Shown: positions 8,387 to 17,658, numbered from the stretch's first letter. The stretch is 64,000 nucleotides of DNA from Comamonas koreensis (GCF_021026195.1 NZ_JAJNCT010000007.1:92934-156933); one strand, 5' to 3'. A program made the numbers and translations. Notes: generated by a model not told the origin, from the letters alone.

Positions 8387-9844
8387 CTAAGCGCCGTCCA
8401 GACGCAGGTCCAGCCGGGCAGCCAGCGCCTGGCTTTGGGCATTGAGGCCCGTCACCTGCACCGCACTGCCATGCTTGCGCAGCCGCGCACAAACCTTGGC
8501 GAGCGCCTGCACTGCGGTGATGTCCCAAAGATGCGCCTGGGCCATGTCGATGCGCACCGGCCGGCCCTCGATCTCGCGCACATCAAAGGCATCGACCAGC
8601 AGATCGGCCGAGGCAAAGAACACCTGGCCGCGCACGGCATAGACCAGCTCGGCATCGCCGCTGCGCTGCACCTGCAGCAGCGTGGACACCTTGAACATGA
8701 AGAACACCCCGCTGAGCAGCACACCCACGGCCACACCGGCAGCCAGGTTGTGGGTGGCAATGGTGACCACCACGGTGGCCAGCATCACCAGGCTCGACAG
8801 CTTGGGATGTTTGAGCAGCGCGCGGGCCGATCCCCAGTCCAGGGTCGAGGCCGACACCATGACCATGATCGCGACCAGCGCCACCACCGGCACCTGGGCC
8901 ACCCAGGGCTTGAGCAGCACCATCAAGCCCAGCAGAAAGGCGCCAGCAAACAAGGTGGACAGTCGGCCGCGCCCGCCATAGCGCACATTGCTCACACTCT
9001 GGCCGATCATGCCGCAGCCCGCAATGCCGCCAAAGCAGCTGGCCGCCACATTGGCCAGGCCCAGCCCGCTGCATTCACGGTTCTTGGCGCTCGGGGTGTC
9101 GGTCTGCTCATCGACCACGCTGGCGGTCATCAAGGATTCAAGCAGGCCCACCATTGCAATGGCCAGCGCCGGCAGCGCAATCAGCTGCAGGGTCTGCCAG
9201 GACATTGGCACATCGGGCAGCGCCCAGCTGGGCAAGGTATCGGGCAGCAGGCCCAGATCGGCCACGGTCTTCAGGGGCAGGTCCAGCGCATGGGCCACGC
9301 CCGTCAGCACCAGGATGCAGATCAGCGGCGACGGGATGGCCGTGCTGATGCGCGGCAGCCCATAGATGACCACCAGGCCCAGCGCCAGCATGGCCCAGGT
9401 GGCGCTATTGGCGCCCAGCAGATGCGGCAACTGGGCCGCAAAAATAAGAATGGCCAGCGCATTGACAAAGCCGGTGCGCACCGAGCCCGAGACAAAGCGC
9501 AGCAGCACCCCCAGGCGCAGCCAGCCAAACAGCATCTGCATGGCACCGGCCAACAGGCCGGCGGCAAACAGGTACTGCACGCCATGGGCCTGCACCAGCG
9601 GCGCAGCCACCAGGGCCACCGAGCCCGCAGCGGCCGACACCATGGCCGGCCGGCCGCCCACAAAGGCAATCACGATGCTGATGACAAAGGAGGCGAACAG
9701 GCCCACCGAGGGATCCACACCAGCGACAAAGGAAAAGGCGATGACCTCGGGGATCAGCGCAAACGTGGCGACTGCGCCGGCCATCAGCTCGCGCGGCACA
9801 CTCGGCGCCCACTGGGCACGGAAATAATGAAGAAAAGGGGACAT
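8387..9844 (-). CDS. SulP family anion transporter with STAS domain
   Basis: 485 residues: 10-14 membrane helices followed by a cytoplasmic STAS domain (about residues 400-480; RGQVFFASADLLVDAF, then PVRIDMAQAHLWDITAVQAL). The N-terminal sulfate-transporter signature is seen as PEVIAFSFVAGVDPSVGLFA. SulP proteins carry sulfate, bicarbonate or dicarboxylates; the substrate cannot be assigned. The start is placed at ATG 9844 because similarity starts at MSPFLHYFRAQW; an in-frame TTG at 9883 is the alternative and neither has a strong ribosome site. It lies between nadE and glnB on the same strand. Confidence 0.88.
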   Translation of the reverse strand: MSPFLHYFRAQWAPSVPRELMAGAVATFALIPEVIAFSFVAGVDPSVGLFASFVISIVIAFVGGRPAMVSAAAGSVALVAAPLVQAHGVQYLFAAGLLAGAMQMLFGWLRLGVLLRFVSGSVRTGFVNALAILIFAAQLPHLLGANSATWAMLALGLVVIYGLPRISTAIPSPLICILVLTGVAHALDLPLKTVADLGLLPDTLPSWALPDVPMSWQTLQLIALPALAIAMVGLLESLMTASVVDEQTDTPSAKNRECSGLGLANVAASCFGGIAGCGMIGQSVSNVRYGGRGRLSTLFAGAFLLGLMVLLKPWVAQVPVVALVAIMVMVSASTLDWGSARALLKHPKLSSLVMLATVVVTIATHNLAAGVAVGVLLSGVFFMFKVSTLLQVQRSGDAELVYAVRGQVFFASADLLVDAFDVREIEGRPVRIDMAQAHLWDITAVQALAKVCARLRKHGSAVQVTGLNAQSQALAARLDLRLDGA

Positions 9845-10155
9845 GGCAACGCGCGCACCCGGCAGCGCCGGGTACCGCTCCAAAAAAGACGGAGGAATGG
9901 CGGCAGCACAGGCAGGCTGCGCAATGCCGCGATCAACGAAAGCGAGGAAAGCGAGGAAAGCGAGGAAAGGCGGGCCGCGCTATGGCGGATGGCGCCGCGA
10001 AAAGCCCGACTGGCGCGTGGCCACCAGGCGTGCGATGCGCGCGCGCACAAAGCTCAGGAAACGCGCAGCCCCCAGCTGCCCCGCAGCAAGCGCAAGGGCT
10101 GGGCAGGCACAGCGCATCAAGGGCATGGGCGAGGCGTGGGGCGCAGCCTGGCCGC
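9845..10155. other. Intergenic region with short tandem repeat, no gene seen
   Basis: Gap of about 311 bp between nadE and the SulP gene. It contains a 9-bp tandem repeat (see separate entry). Reading frames in it are Arg/Ala/Pro-rich on both strands and look compositional. No terminator with a U tract was found, so read-through from nadE into the transporter gene is possible. Confidence 0.5.
9942..9968. repeat. Three tandem copies of a 9-bp unit
   Basis: GCGAGGAAA occurs three times head to tail at 9942-9950, 9951-9959 and 9960-9968, preceded by a partial copy. The copies are exact, so copy number could vary by slippage. Confidence 0.9.
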
Positions 10156-11811
10156 TCAGCCCCGGAAACCGTTGGTGATGGGGTAGCGCCAGTCGCGGCC
10201 AAAACCCCGGGCCGACAGGCGCGGGCCCACGGCGGCCTGGCGGCGCTTGTATTCGTTGATGCGGATCAGGCGCACCACCCGCTCCACATCGGCGCGAGGG
10301 TAGCCGGCTGCCACGATGCTGTCGATGTCGGCGTCCTGTTCCATGTAGCGCTCGATGATGGCATCGAGCACCTCATAGGGCGGCAGGCTGTCCTGGTCCT
10401 TCTGGTCCGGGCGCAGCTCGGCACTGGGCGGGCGGGTGATGATGCGCTCGGGGATGGGGTTGCGGCCGGTGCCATAGGGGTCATGGGCATTGCGCCAGCG
10501 CGCCAGCTCGAACACACGGGTCTTGGGCACATCGCGCAGCACCGCAAAGCCGCCCGCCATGTCGCCGTACAAGGTGCAGTAGCCGGTGGCCATCTCGCTC
10601 TTGTTGCCGGTGGTCAGCACAATGGAGCCAAACTTGTTCGACAGCGCCATCAGCAAGGTGCCACGGATGCGGGCCTGCAGGTTTTCCTCGGTTGTGTCTT
10701 CGGCACGGCCGGCAAAATCATGCGCCAATGCGGCCTTGAAGGCCTCGAACTGCGGCGCAATCGAGATCTCTTCATAGGCTACCGACAGGCGCTCGGCCAT
10801 CTCGCGCGCATCGATCCAGCTGATGTCGGCCGTGTACGGCGACGGCATCATCACGGTGCGGACCTTGTCGGCCCCCAGCGCATCGACCGCAATCGCCAGC
10901 ACCAGCGCCGAATCGATACCGCCGGACAGGCCCAGCACCGCACCGGGGAAGCCGGTCTTGCCCAGGTAGTCGCGCACCGCCACCACCAAGGCCTGCCACA
11001 GCTGCTGGTTGGTATCACCGGGCGCAGCCACGGGGCCGGACAGTTGCAGACCGGTGGCCGTGGCCTCCACCTGCACCGACAGCAGATGTTCGTCAAAACC
11101 CGGCGCGCGGGCGGCCACCTGGCCATCGGCATTCAGCGCGAAGGAATGGCCATCGAACACCAGCTCGTCCTGCCCGCCCACCAGGTGGGCATAGACCAGC
11201 GGCAAACCGGTTTCGCGGCAGCGCTCGGCCAGCAAGGCCTCGCGGTGGCCGGGCTTGTCCATCTGGAACGGCGAGGCATTGATGACAGCCAGCAGCTGCG
11301 CACCCGCCGCCTTGGCCGCACGCGCGGGCTGGCTGGCCCAGGCGTCTTCACAGATCAGCAGGCCAATGCGGCTGCCCGCCACGTCGAACACGCAGGTCTG
11401 CGAGCCTTCGACAAAGTAGCGGGTCTCGTCAAATTCACGGTAATTGGGCAGCAGCTGCTTGCGGTAGCAATCCAGCACCTGGCCGGCGCGCACTACGCTG
11501 GCGGCGTTGTAGCAGCGGCCATGGGCGGCATGCTGCGCCGCCTGCGGGTGGCCCAGCACGATGGTCAGATCCGGCCACTGCGTGCTCGCCTGTACCACCT
11601 GGGCCACCGCCGCATCGCAGGCCGCCAGGAACGAGGGGCGCTGGAACAGGTCTTCGGCGGCATAGCCGCAAATGCCCAGCTCGGGTGTCAGCAACAGCTG
11701 CACGCCCTGGGCAGCCGCCTGGGCCGCAGCATCAATGATCTTGCGGGCATTGCCCGGCATATCACCCACAACAAAGTTCAGCTGGGCGTTTGCGATGGAA
11801 AAATGGGACAT
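10156..11811 (-). CDS. nadE: Glutamine-dependent NAD+ synthetase
   Basis: 551 residues, two domains. The N-terminal nitrilase-type glutaminase shows its Glu-Lys-Cys triad: LLTPELGICGYAAEDL, CYRKQLLPNYREF and GLLICEDAWASQPARAA. The C-terminal synthetase domain has the ATP-pyrophosphatase loop LGLSGGIDSALVLAIAVDAL, plus TTGNKSEMATGYCTLYGDMAGG and KTRVFELARW. It makes NAD+ from nicotinate adenine dinucleotide using glutamine-derived ammonia. The frame extends upstream, but similarity begins at MSHFSIANAQLNF (start 11811). Same strand as sulP and glnB downstream. Confidence 0.95.
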   Translation of the reverse strand: MSHFSIANAQLNFVVGDMPGNARKIIDAAAQAAAQGVQLLLTPELGICGYAAEDLFQRPSFLAACDAAVAQVVQASTQWPDLTIVLGHPQAAQHAAHGRCYNAASVVRAGQVLDCYRKQLLPNYREFDETRYFVEGSQTCVFDVAGSRIGLLICEDAWASQPARAAKAAGAQLLAVINASPFQMDKPGHREALLAERCRETGLPLVYAHLVGGQDELVFDGHSFALNADGQVAARAPGFDEHLLSVQVEATATGLQLSGPVAAPGDTNQQLWQALVVAVRDYLGKTGFPGAVLGLSGGIDSALVLAIAVDALGADKVRTVMMPSPYTADISWIDAREMAERLSVAYEEISIAPQFEAFKAALAHDFAGRAEDTTEENLQARIRGTLLMALSNKFGSIVLTTGNKSEMATGYCTLYGDMAGGFAVLRDVPKTRVFELARWRNAHDPYGTGRNPIPERIITRPPSAELRPDQKDQDSLPPYEVLDAIIERYMEQDADIDSIVAAGYPRADVERVVRLIRINEYKRRQAAVGPRLSARGFGRDWRYPITNGFRG

Positions 11812-12009
11812 GGATGACTCGATGGCAAGGGGGCAGCGCACCAGGGCCACAAAGAGAGCGGGCGGGGCCCGCGCCAGGTGCAGCCAAAGAGTCTAGCTTA
11901 CAAAGCCCCAGGCCTGCGCAGCGGCGCGCAAATCCCGCCAATCCGGGACAGCGGGCGCAGGCGGTTTGCAGGCAAAATCAGGCTTTTGCACCACTACCTG
12001 CAGCGTCCC

Positions 12010-13083
12010 ATGAACTTTGGCAGCGACAACCAAGCCGGCGTGTCCCCCCGCATCCTGCAAACCCTGGTGGAGGCCGCCAGCGGCATCCAGTCCGCCTACG
12101 GCAACGACGAATGGAGCCAGCGCGCCGAGCAGATGCTGGGCGAGGCCTTTGGCACCCCTGTGAAAGTGTTCTTCGTCACCACCGGCACGGCGGCCAACTG
12201 CCTGGCGCTGTCCACCATCGCCCAACCCTGGAACGCCGTGGTCTGCCACAACATGGCCCATATCGCGGTCGATGAGAACAGCGCCCCGGCCTTGTTTACC
12301 GGCGGCGCCAGCCTGCTGCCGATGGCCACGGACAATGGCAAGATCAGCGCAGAAGACCTGGCCGCCTTTGTGGAACGCACCCCCCATGACGCCCCCCACA
12401 ACATGGTGATCAGCGGTCTGAGCATCTCCCAGGTGACTGAGAACGGCCTCGTCTACCAGCCGCAGGAGATCGCTGCACTGGCCACCCAGGCGCATGCCCT
12501 TGGCCTGCGCGTGCACATGGATGGCGCGCGCCTGGCCAATGCCGTCGCTGCGCTCCAGTGCCACCCCGGCGATATCACCTGGCGCGCCGGAGTCGATGTG
12601 CTGAGCCTGGGCGCCTCCAAGAACGGCGCGCTGATGGCCGAGGCGGTCGTGTTCTTCGACCAGGCGCTGGCCCAGAACTTCTCGCTGCGCATCAAGCGCA
12701 GTGGCCAGCTGGTCTCCAAGAGCCGCACCATCGGCGCGCAGTTCTGCGCCTGGCTGGAGGGCGGCCACTGGATGGAGCTGGCCCGCCATGCCAATGCGAT
12801 GGCGTCCAAGCTGTCTGCCGCGCTGGCCGCCACGCCCAGCGTGCGCCTGAGCTGGCCCACCCAGGCGAATGAAGTGTTTGTGCTGATGCCCATCGCGCTG
12901 TATGAACAGCTGCGCGCCCAGGGCGTGCGCTGCACCGACTGGTATGCCAGCAGCGTGCCGGCAGGCACCCAGCTGCAGGCGGGTGAGGTGGTGGTGCGCT
13001 TTGTCACCTCCTGGTCCAGCACCGATGAGGAGATCACCGCGCTGATGGACCTGGTGCACAGCCGCCAGCGCCAAGCCGCATAA
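12010..13083 (+). CDS. ltaE: Low-specificity L-threonine aldolase
   Basis: 357 residues. PLP enzyme that cleaves threonine or allo-threonine to glycine and acetaldehyde. Seen: FGSDNQAGVSPRILQTL at the N-terminus, LRVHMDGARLANAV (the Asp that binds the PLP ring nitrogen) and LSLGASKNGALMAEAVVFF, whose Lys204 should form the Schiff base. The beta-eliminating lyase fold matches at full length. The frame is open to 11878, but similarity begins at the ATG at 12010. The next gene starts 43 bp downstream. Confidence 0.92.
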   Translation: MNFGSDNQAGVSPRILQTLVEAASGIQSAYGNDEWSQRAEQMLGEAFGTPVKVFFVTTGTAANCLALSTIAQPWNAVVCHNMAHIAVDENSAPALFTGGASLLPMATDNGKISAEDLAAFVERTPHDAPHNMVISGLSISQVTENGLVYQPQEIAALATQAHALGLRVHMDGARLANAVAALQCHPGDITWRAGVDVLSLGASKNGALMAEAVVFFDQALAQNFSLRIKRSGQLVSKSRTIGAQFCAWLEGGHWMELARHANAMASKLSAALAATPSVRLSWPTQANEVFVLMPIALYEQLRAQGVRCTDWYASSVPAGTQLQAGEVVVRFVTSWSSTDEEITALMDLVHSRQRQAA

Positions 13084-13126
13084 CCTGCCCCCTGCAGCGG
13101 CGCGGCAGGCAGACCACAATCGGGCC

Positions 13127-14353
13127 ATGACCTCGCTGCCCGCTGACCCTACGCCCGCACCCCACCCCGGCCCCAGCCTGGAGCTGCGCATTCTGCCCAG
13201 CATGGCGGAGTTCGATGCCCCCGCCTGGGATGGGCTGCTGGCCCTGCAGCAGCGCCCCACCCCCTTCATGCGCCACGCCTATCTGCAGGCGCTGGAGGAC
13301 AGCGGCAGCGCCACTGCGGAGAGTGGCTGGCAGCCTTGCCACCTGAGCCTGTGGCAGGACGACGCGCTGGTGGGCGCCTGCCCGATGTACCTCAAAAGCC
13401 ATTCCTACGGCGAGTATGTGTTTGACTTCGCCTGGGCGCGGGCCTATGCCGAGCATGGCCTGGATTACTTCCCCAAGGCGGTCATCGCCGTGCCCTTTAC
13501 CCCCGTGCCGGGCAGCCGCCTGCTGGTGGCCGATGACCGCTTTCGTGCGCCCCTGCTGCATGCCGCCACCCAGTTTTGCGAGCAGCAGGAGATCTCGTCA
13601 CTGCACCTGCTGTTTGGCGCTACGGCCGATCTGCAGGCGGCAGAAGACATTGCGCTGATGCAGCGCGAGAACGTGCAGTTCCACTGGCGCAACCGCGACG
13701 CTACGCAGGCCGGCGATGCCGGGCCCTATGCCGACTTTGATGATTTTCTGGCAGGGCTGCAGCAGGACAAGCGCAAGAAGATTCGCCAGGAAAGGCGCAA
13801 GGTGCAGACGGCCGGCGTCACGTTCCGCCATGCCTGCGGCAGCCAGATCAGCGCAGCGGATTGGGACTTTTTCTACCGGTGCTACGAGCGCACCTATCTG
13901 GAGCATGGCAACGCGCCCTACCTGACCCCGGCCTTCTTTGCCGCGATGCGTACCGAGATGGCAGAGAACTGGCTGCTCTTCATCGCCGAACGCGAGGGCC
14001 ACCCCATCGCCACCAGCCTGATTGCCATTGATGCGCCAGGCAGCGGGCCACGCCATGCCTATGGCCGCTACTGGGGTGCGCTGGAGCGGGTGGACTGCCT
14101 GCACTTTGAGGCCTGCTACTACCAGCCCATCGAATGGTGCATACGCCAGGGCCTGCAGTGCTTTGAAGGCGGCGCGCAGGGCGAGCACAAGATGGCGCGC
14201 GCCCTCATGCCAGTGCGCACCCCCAGCGCCCATTGGCTGGCCCATGCCGGCTTTGCCCAGGCGGTGGAGCGCTACCTGGCGCGCGAATCACAAGGCATGG
14301 CGGAATACCAGCGCGCGCTGCAGGAGCACAGCCCGCTCAAACATTCGCAATAA
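13127..14353 (+). CDS. FemAB-like / GNAT superfamily protein (DUF482, peptidogalycan family)
   Basis: 408 residues with the tandem acyltransferase fold of FemAB-like proteins. Seen: TPFMRHAYLQALEDSGS (typical HPFLxxxFLxALExSG), the SYGEYVFDFAWARAYAEHGLDYFPK stretch (cited in parts: SYGEYVFDFAWA, HGLDYFPK), KRKKIRQERR near the centre, RYWGALERVDCLHFEACYYQ and FEGGAQGEHKMARALMP at the C-terminal end. Members are annotated as peptidogalycan biosynthesis or N-acyltransferase proteins; the real acceptor is not established. Follows ltaE closely on the same strand. Confidence 0.8.
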   Translation: MTSLPADPTPAPHPGPSLELRILPSMAEFDAPAWDGLLALQQRPTPFMRHAYLQALEDSGSATAESGWQPCHLSLWQDDALVGACPMYLKSHSYGEYVFDFAWARAYAEHGLDYFPKAVIAVPFTPVPGSRLLVADDRFRAPLLHAATQFCEQQEISSLHLLFGATADLQAAEDIALMQRENVQFHWRNRDATQAGDAGPYADFDDFLAGLQQDKRKKIRQERRKVQTAGVTFRHACGSQISAADWDFFYRCYERTYLEHGNAPYLTPAFFAAMRTEMAENWLLFIAEREGHPIATSLIAIDAPGSGPRHAYGRYWGALERVDCLHFEACYYQPIEWCIRQGLQCFEGGAQGEHKMARALMPVRTPSAHWLAHAGFAQAVERYLARESQGMAEYQRALQEHSPLKHSQ

Positions 14354-14518
14354 GGTCCGCCCATGCGCCGTCACCCCTGCCCAAGTTGTAATTAATTTTG
14401 TCGTGCGCTGCGGTTGTCGGCGATACCGCACAGCAAGCACAAGGCTGCACTGACAAACCCATTCAGAGCGCTTATGCACAATGGCTACACCTTAACCAAG
14501 CACGCAAGGAGTGACACC

Positions 14519-14716
14519 ATGAACAAGGACCAAGTCGTAGGCAAGATCAAGGACCTCGCAGGCGAAGCACAAGCGGGTCTCGGCAAGGCCATCAACAGCC
14601 CCAGCCAGATTGCCAAGGGCAAGGCGCTGGAAACAGAAGGCGAAATTCAGAAGAAGGCCGGTGATGTGAAGGAGACCTTGAAGGATGCAGCCGACGCAGC
14701 CAAGAAGCGCCTCTGA
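14519..14716 (+). CDS. CsbD family stress-response protein
   Basis: 65 residues, small, hydrophilic, Lys/Glu/Ala-rich. The CsbD core is clear: MNKDQVVGKIKDLAGEAQAG followed by alternating KG/GE blocks. Strong ribosome site AAGGAGTGACACC directly before the ATG; the upstream in-frame ATG at 14414 lacks one. Members are induced by general stress in many bacteria, with unknown biochemical role. A hairpin terminator follows at 14842. A second CsbD gene lies at 53633-53842 with nearly the same initiation sequence. Confidence 0.9.
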   Translation: MNKDQVVGKIKDLAGEAQAGLGKAINSPSQIAKGKALETEGEIQKKAGDVKETLKDAADAAKKRL

Positions 14717-14841
14717 GCCTGACCGACCCTCGGGGTGTAACAGCTGCCTTGATGAACGTCACTAACACATACAAATTACCGACATTGAGGCGCTCAATTT
14801 AAGGCAATATAAGCCTATTGATTCAACCGAACCCCTCCTTG

Positions 14842-14868
14842 GCCAGCATTCGTTGCTGGCATTTTTTT
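14842..14868 (+). terminator. Intrinsic terminator after csbD
   Basis: GCCAGCA (14842-14848) pairs with TGCTGGC (14854-14860) around a 5-nt loop, followed by A and seven T residues. Confidence 0.9.
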
Positions 14869-14962
14869 GCCCGCAGCAAATATGCAGGAATCGCCAAGAC
14901 CGCGTGCACGGTCTGTGCAGACCTGGCAGGAATCGACGCGAGAGAGGTTGGGAAACAGCGAA

Positions 14963-15649
14963 TCAGGCGGCTTGCGCCTGCACCGGTGCCAAGGCCGCCA
15001 GCGCGCCCAGCAAGGCCCAGCCGAGCGGCCATTCGCCATGGCCCGATTCCACATTGATATGGCCGGCCGAGGGCACGCGCACAAAGGTGCTGCCCCAGCT
15101 TTTGGCATAGGCGCTGGCCATGCGGATGGGGCAATAGGGATCATTGCTGCTGGCCGCCACAATGCTGGCAAAGGGCAGCGGGTTGGCGGGCACGGGCGTG
15201 AAGTCTTCAAACAGCGCGCGGCGCTCTGGATCGGCCGGCGCCACAAACAGGGCACCGGCAATGTGGTCTGCTTGCTTGTCGCGCAATTGCTCAATCGCAT
15301 GCACGCTGGCAATGCAGCCCAGCGAATGGGCCACCAGGATGACCGGGTGCGGGGCCGCCGCAATGGCCCGCTCCACACTCGCCACCCAGGGGCTGCGGTG
15401 GGGTTGCAGCCAGTCCTCCTGCTCCACGCGCAAGGCACCGGCAATGCGCTCGGCCCAGAGGCTTTGCCAGTGACCGGGGCCGGAGTTGCGCCAGCCCGGC
15501 ACGATCACCACCGAGACCGGCGCGCCCGTCTCGGCTTCACCGCGCCAGCCCGGCAGCACAGGCCGCTGGCCATTGCGCTGTGCGGCCACAATGGCCGCAT
15601 GGCGTGGCGGGGTGGAGGGGTTGATCGTGACAAGACAGGCACCGGACAT
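14963..15649 (-). CDS. RBBP9/YdeN family serine hydrolase
   Basis: 228 residues, alpha/beta hydrolase. Seen: VVIVPGWRNSGPGHWQSLW, the usual PGWxxSGPxHWQ start of this family, the nucleophile elbow LVAHSLGCIASVHAIEQL, NDPYCPIRMASAYAKSWGS with the catalytic Asp, and PSAGHINVESGHGEWPLGW with the catalytic His. Substrate unknown. An N-terminal extension of about 45 residues precedes the conserved domain, so the true start may be internal. The gene lies downstream of the LysR gene on the same strand, separated by the long palindrome at 15752-15897. Confidence 0.85.
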   Translation of the reverse strand: MSGACLVTINPSTPPRHAAIVAAQRNGQRPVLPGWRGEAETGAPVSVVIVPGWRNSGPGHWQSLWAERIAGALRVEQEDWLQPHRSPWVASVERAIAAAPHPVILVAHSLGCIASVHAIEQLRDKQADHIAGALFVAPADPERRALFEDFTPVPANPLPFASIVAASSNDPYCPIRMASAYAKSWGSTFVRVPSAGHINVESGHGEWPLGWALLGALAALAPVQAQAA

Positions 15650-15751
15650 GCATGCATTGTCAAAGCAGGCTCTTAGATCAACAACGACTATTTTTGAGTA
15701 TTGTTATTTCCAAAAATAATATCTAGAGAATGTTGTCGACTCAGGATGCTA

Positions 15752-15897
15752 TGCAAAACCCTCGCCCAGCGGGATGGACGCGGATCGGGATGAGCCGCAA
15801 GGCGTCTTTTGCAGTCAATAGCGAGCTATTGACAAGGAAGACAACGCAGCGGATCGCCCGAGTCCGCGTTCAGACCACGGCAGGGAGTTTTGCAGAG
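15752..15897. repeat. About 146-bp imperfect palindrome
   Basis: The centre is a perfect 9-bp inverted repeat, GTCAATAGC (15814-15822) and GCTATTGAC (15825-15833). The symmetry continues outward with gaps. GCGTCTT on the left faces AAGAC-AACGC on the right, GACGCGGATCGGG faces CCCGAGTCCGCGTT, and TGCAAAACCCTC faces AGGGAGTTTTGCA at the ends. Each arm is about 70 nt and the arms match at very roughly 70 per cent. The right end stops 5 bp short of the LysR stop codon. Size and symmetry suggest a REP/MITE-type mobile palindrome or a large RNA hairpin; no transposase is nearby. Confidence 0.75.
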
Positions 15898-15902
15898 GGT
15901 CC

Positions 15903-16829
15903 TTAGGTTCCATCGGTTTGGCCGATGCGCTGCAGCGGCAGGTTCTCGCCCATGAAGTCCAGAAACGCCCGCTGCGCCGGCGCCATATTGCGGCGCGATA
16001 CAAAGGCCGCATGCAGAATGCCTTCGGGGATGCTCCAGCCCGCCAGCAGCTCAACCAGATCGCCATTGGCCACCTCATCGCGCACCATGGCGGCGGGCAT
16101 CCAGCAGGCGCCGATACCGTCGAGCACCGCGTATTTCAGGGTCACCAGGTCATCGGCCACATAACGCGCCTGGTGGTGGATGGTCACATGCTCACCTTCG
16201 GGGCCCACCAGCTGCAAGGTGCTGTTGCCATCGGCGCTGGTCAGCGACATGGTGGGTATCTTGCTGCCCAGGTCTTGCGGGGTCTGCGGCACGCCGTGCA
16301 CAGCCAGCAGCTCGGGGCTGGCCACCAGGCGCTGGCGCGTCATGCCCAGGCGCTTGACGACCAGGCTCCCGCTGTCATTGAGGTTGGCGCGCACCCGCAG
16401 CGCCACATCAATACCCTCCTCGATCAGGTTGATGGTGCGGTTGGTCACCAGCATCTCAATGCGCACCTTGGCATAGGTGCGCAAAAACGCCGGCAGCAGC
16501 TTGCCCACCGCGCCCTGGGCCAGGGTCACCGGGCAGGACACCCGCACCGTGCCCGAGGGCTCGCGTTGGGTCTGCTCCATCTCGGCCTGGGCATTCTGTG
16601 CCGCCTCGCGGGCCGTCTGGGCATGGCGCAAGAAGGTCTCACCGGCATCCGTCAACGACAGCCTGCGCGTCGTGCGCTGCAGCAGCCGCACACCCAGTTG
16701 CGCCTCCAGATCGGCAATGCGGCGCGACAGCCGCGACTTGGGCACCCCCAGCGCGCGGCCTGCCGCAGCAAAGCCGCCGCGCTCGACCACTTCGGCAAAG
16801 TAGTACATGTCGTTGAGGTCGTATTTCAT
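15903..16829 (-). CDS. LysR family transcriptional regulator
   Basis: 308 residues. The N-terminal winged helix (residues 1-60) reads LNDMYYFAEVVERGGFAAAG then ALGVPKSRLSRRIADLEAQL. The substrate-binding domain covers about 90-300 (GTVRVSCPVTLAQGAVGKLL). It resembles the branch that controls quinone or azo-compound reductases. Divergent from the azoreductase gene, with a GTTCTA-N4-TAGAAC palindrome in between, so it probably regulates that gene and itself. Confidence 0.9.
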   Translation of the reverse strand: MKYDLNDMYYFAEVVERGGFAAAGRALGVPKSRLSRRIADLEAQLGVRLLQRTTRRLSLTDAGETFLRHAQTAREAAQNAQAEMEQTQREPSGTVRVSCPVTLAQGAVGKLLPAFLRTYAKVRIEMLVTNRTINLIEEGIDVALRVRANLNDSGSLVVKRLGMTRQRLVASPELLAVHGVPQTPQDLGSKIPTMSLTSADGNSTLQLVGPEGEHVTIHHQARYVADDLVTLKYAVLDGIGACWMPAAMVRDEVANGDLVELLAGWSIPEGILHAAFVSRRNMAPAQRAFLDFMGENLPLQRIGQTDGT

Positions 16830-16894
16830 GGTCAGAGGCAGCGTGGGCGCGGTCTGCGCGGGCAGAGAGGCAGCAAAAAAGTCTGCCCATCATA

Positions 16895-16910
16895 GTTCTA
16901 AAAATAGAAC
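16895..16910. promoter_or_regulatory. LysR-type palindrome between lysR and azoR
   Basis: GTTCTAAAAATAGAAC consists of perfect 6-bp arms around AAAA. It contains TTCTA-N4-TAGAA, of the T-N11-A form expected of a LysR regulator site, and lies in the 193-bp divergent gap. Confidence 0.6.
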
Positions 16911-17022
16911 AATCCAACCCACCCCCACCCCTTAATCCAGCCCGCTCAGAGTGACAGAATTCGTCCATTGGCAAAAATGCTGCGAGTGCAGCAAAAGCCG
17001 TCACCTGTTTGAAGGACTGACC

Positions 17023-17658
17023 ATGAAACTGCTGCATATCGATTCGTCCATCCTGGGCGCCAACTCCGTCTCCCGCCAACTCAGCGCCGAAGCCGTCAAG
17101 GCCTGGGTCGCCGTGCATCCCAACACCCAGGTGCAATACCTGGACCTGGCCGTCAACACACCACCCCATCTGGGTGCCGACGCGCTGGGCTTCCGCACCG
17201 GCCAGGAGGCCAAGACCGAAGCAGAGCGTGTGCAAAATGCCATCTCCGAAACCTTGGTGAGCCAGTTGCTCGAAGCCGACGTGCTGGTCATTGGCGCGCC
17301 TTTCTACAACTTCAGCATCCCCACCCAGCTGCGCAGCTGGATCGACCGTGTGCTGCAAGGCGGCCGCACCTTCCGCTACACCGCCAACGGCCCAGAAGGC
17401 CTGGCCGGTGGCAAGAAGGTGATCGTGGTGGAATCGCGTGGCGGCATCTACTCGACCAGCGAAGGCGGCCGTGCGATGGAGCACCAGGAAACCTACCTGC
17501 AAACCATCTTCGGCTTCATCGGCATCACCGATGTGCACTTTGCCCGTGCCGAAGGCCTGGCCATGGGCCCTGAAGCCCGCGCCGCCGCCATCAGCAAGGC
17601 GCAGGCCGAGATTGCCCAGGCGGTAGCCACGCCCATGCAGCAGACCGTAGCGGCCTGA
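17023..17658 (+). CDS. azoR: FMN-dependent NADH:quinone oxidoreductase / azoreductase
   Basis: 211 residues, flavodoxin-like fold. Reduces azo bonds and quinones by two-electron transfer from NADH. Seen: [20 protein letters not shown] (FMN phosphate loop), [20 protein letters not shown] (the MYNFxxPxxLKxW-type motif) and [10 protein letters not shown] (RGG/RGS loop at the FMN ring). The start at 17023 is preceded by GAAGGACTGACC; the upstream frame lacks a ribosome site. Divergently paired with a LysR regulator and followed by a strong terminator. Confidence 0.92.
   Translation: MKLLHIDSSILGANSVSRQLSAEAVKAWVAVHPNTQVQYLDLAVNTPPHLGADALGFRTGQEAKTEAERVQNAISETLVSQLLEADVLVIGAPFYNFSIPTQLRSWIDRVLQGGRTFRYTANGPEGLAGGKKVIVVESRGGIYSTSEGGRAMEHQETYLQTIFGFIGITDVHFARAEGLAMGPEARAAAISKAQAEIAQAVATPMQQTVAA

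Noticed and set aside
9784..10202. Minus-strand frames between nadE and sulP
   Set aside because: Ser/Arg/Ala-rich composition caused by the GCGAGGAAA repeat and GC bias; no start signal or family.
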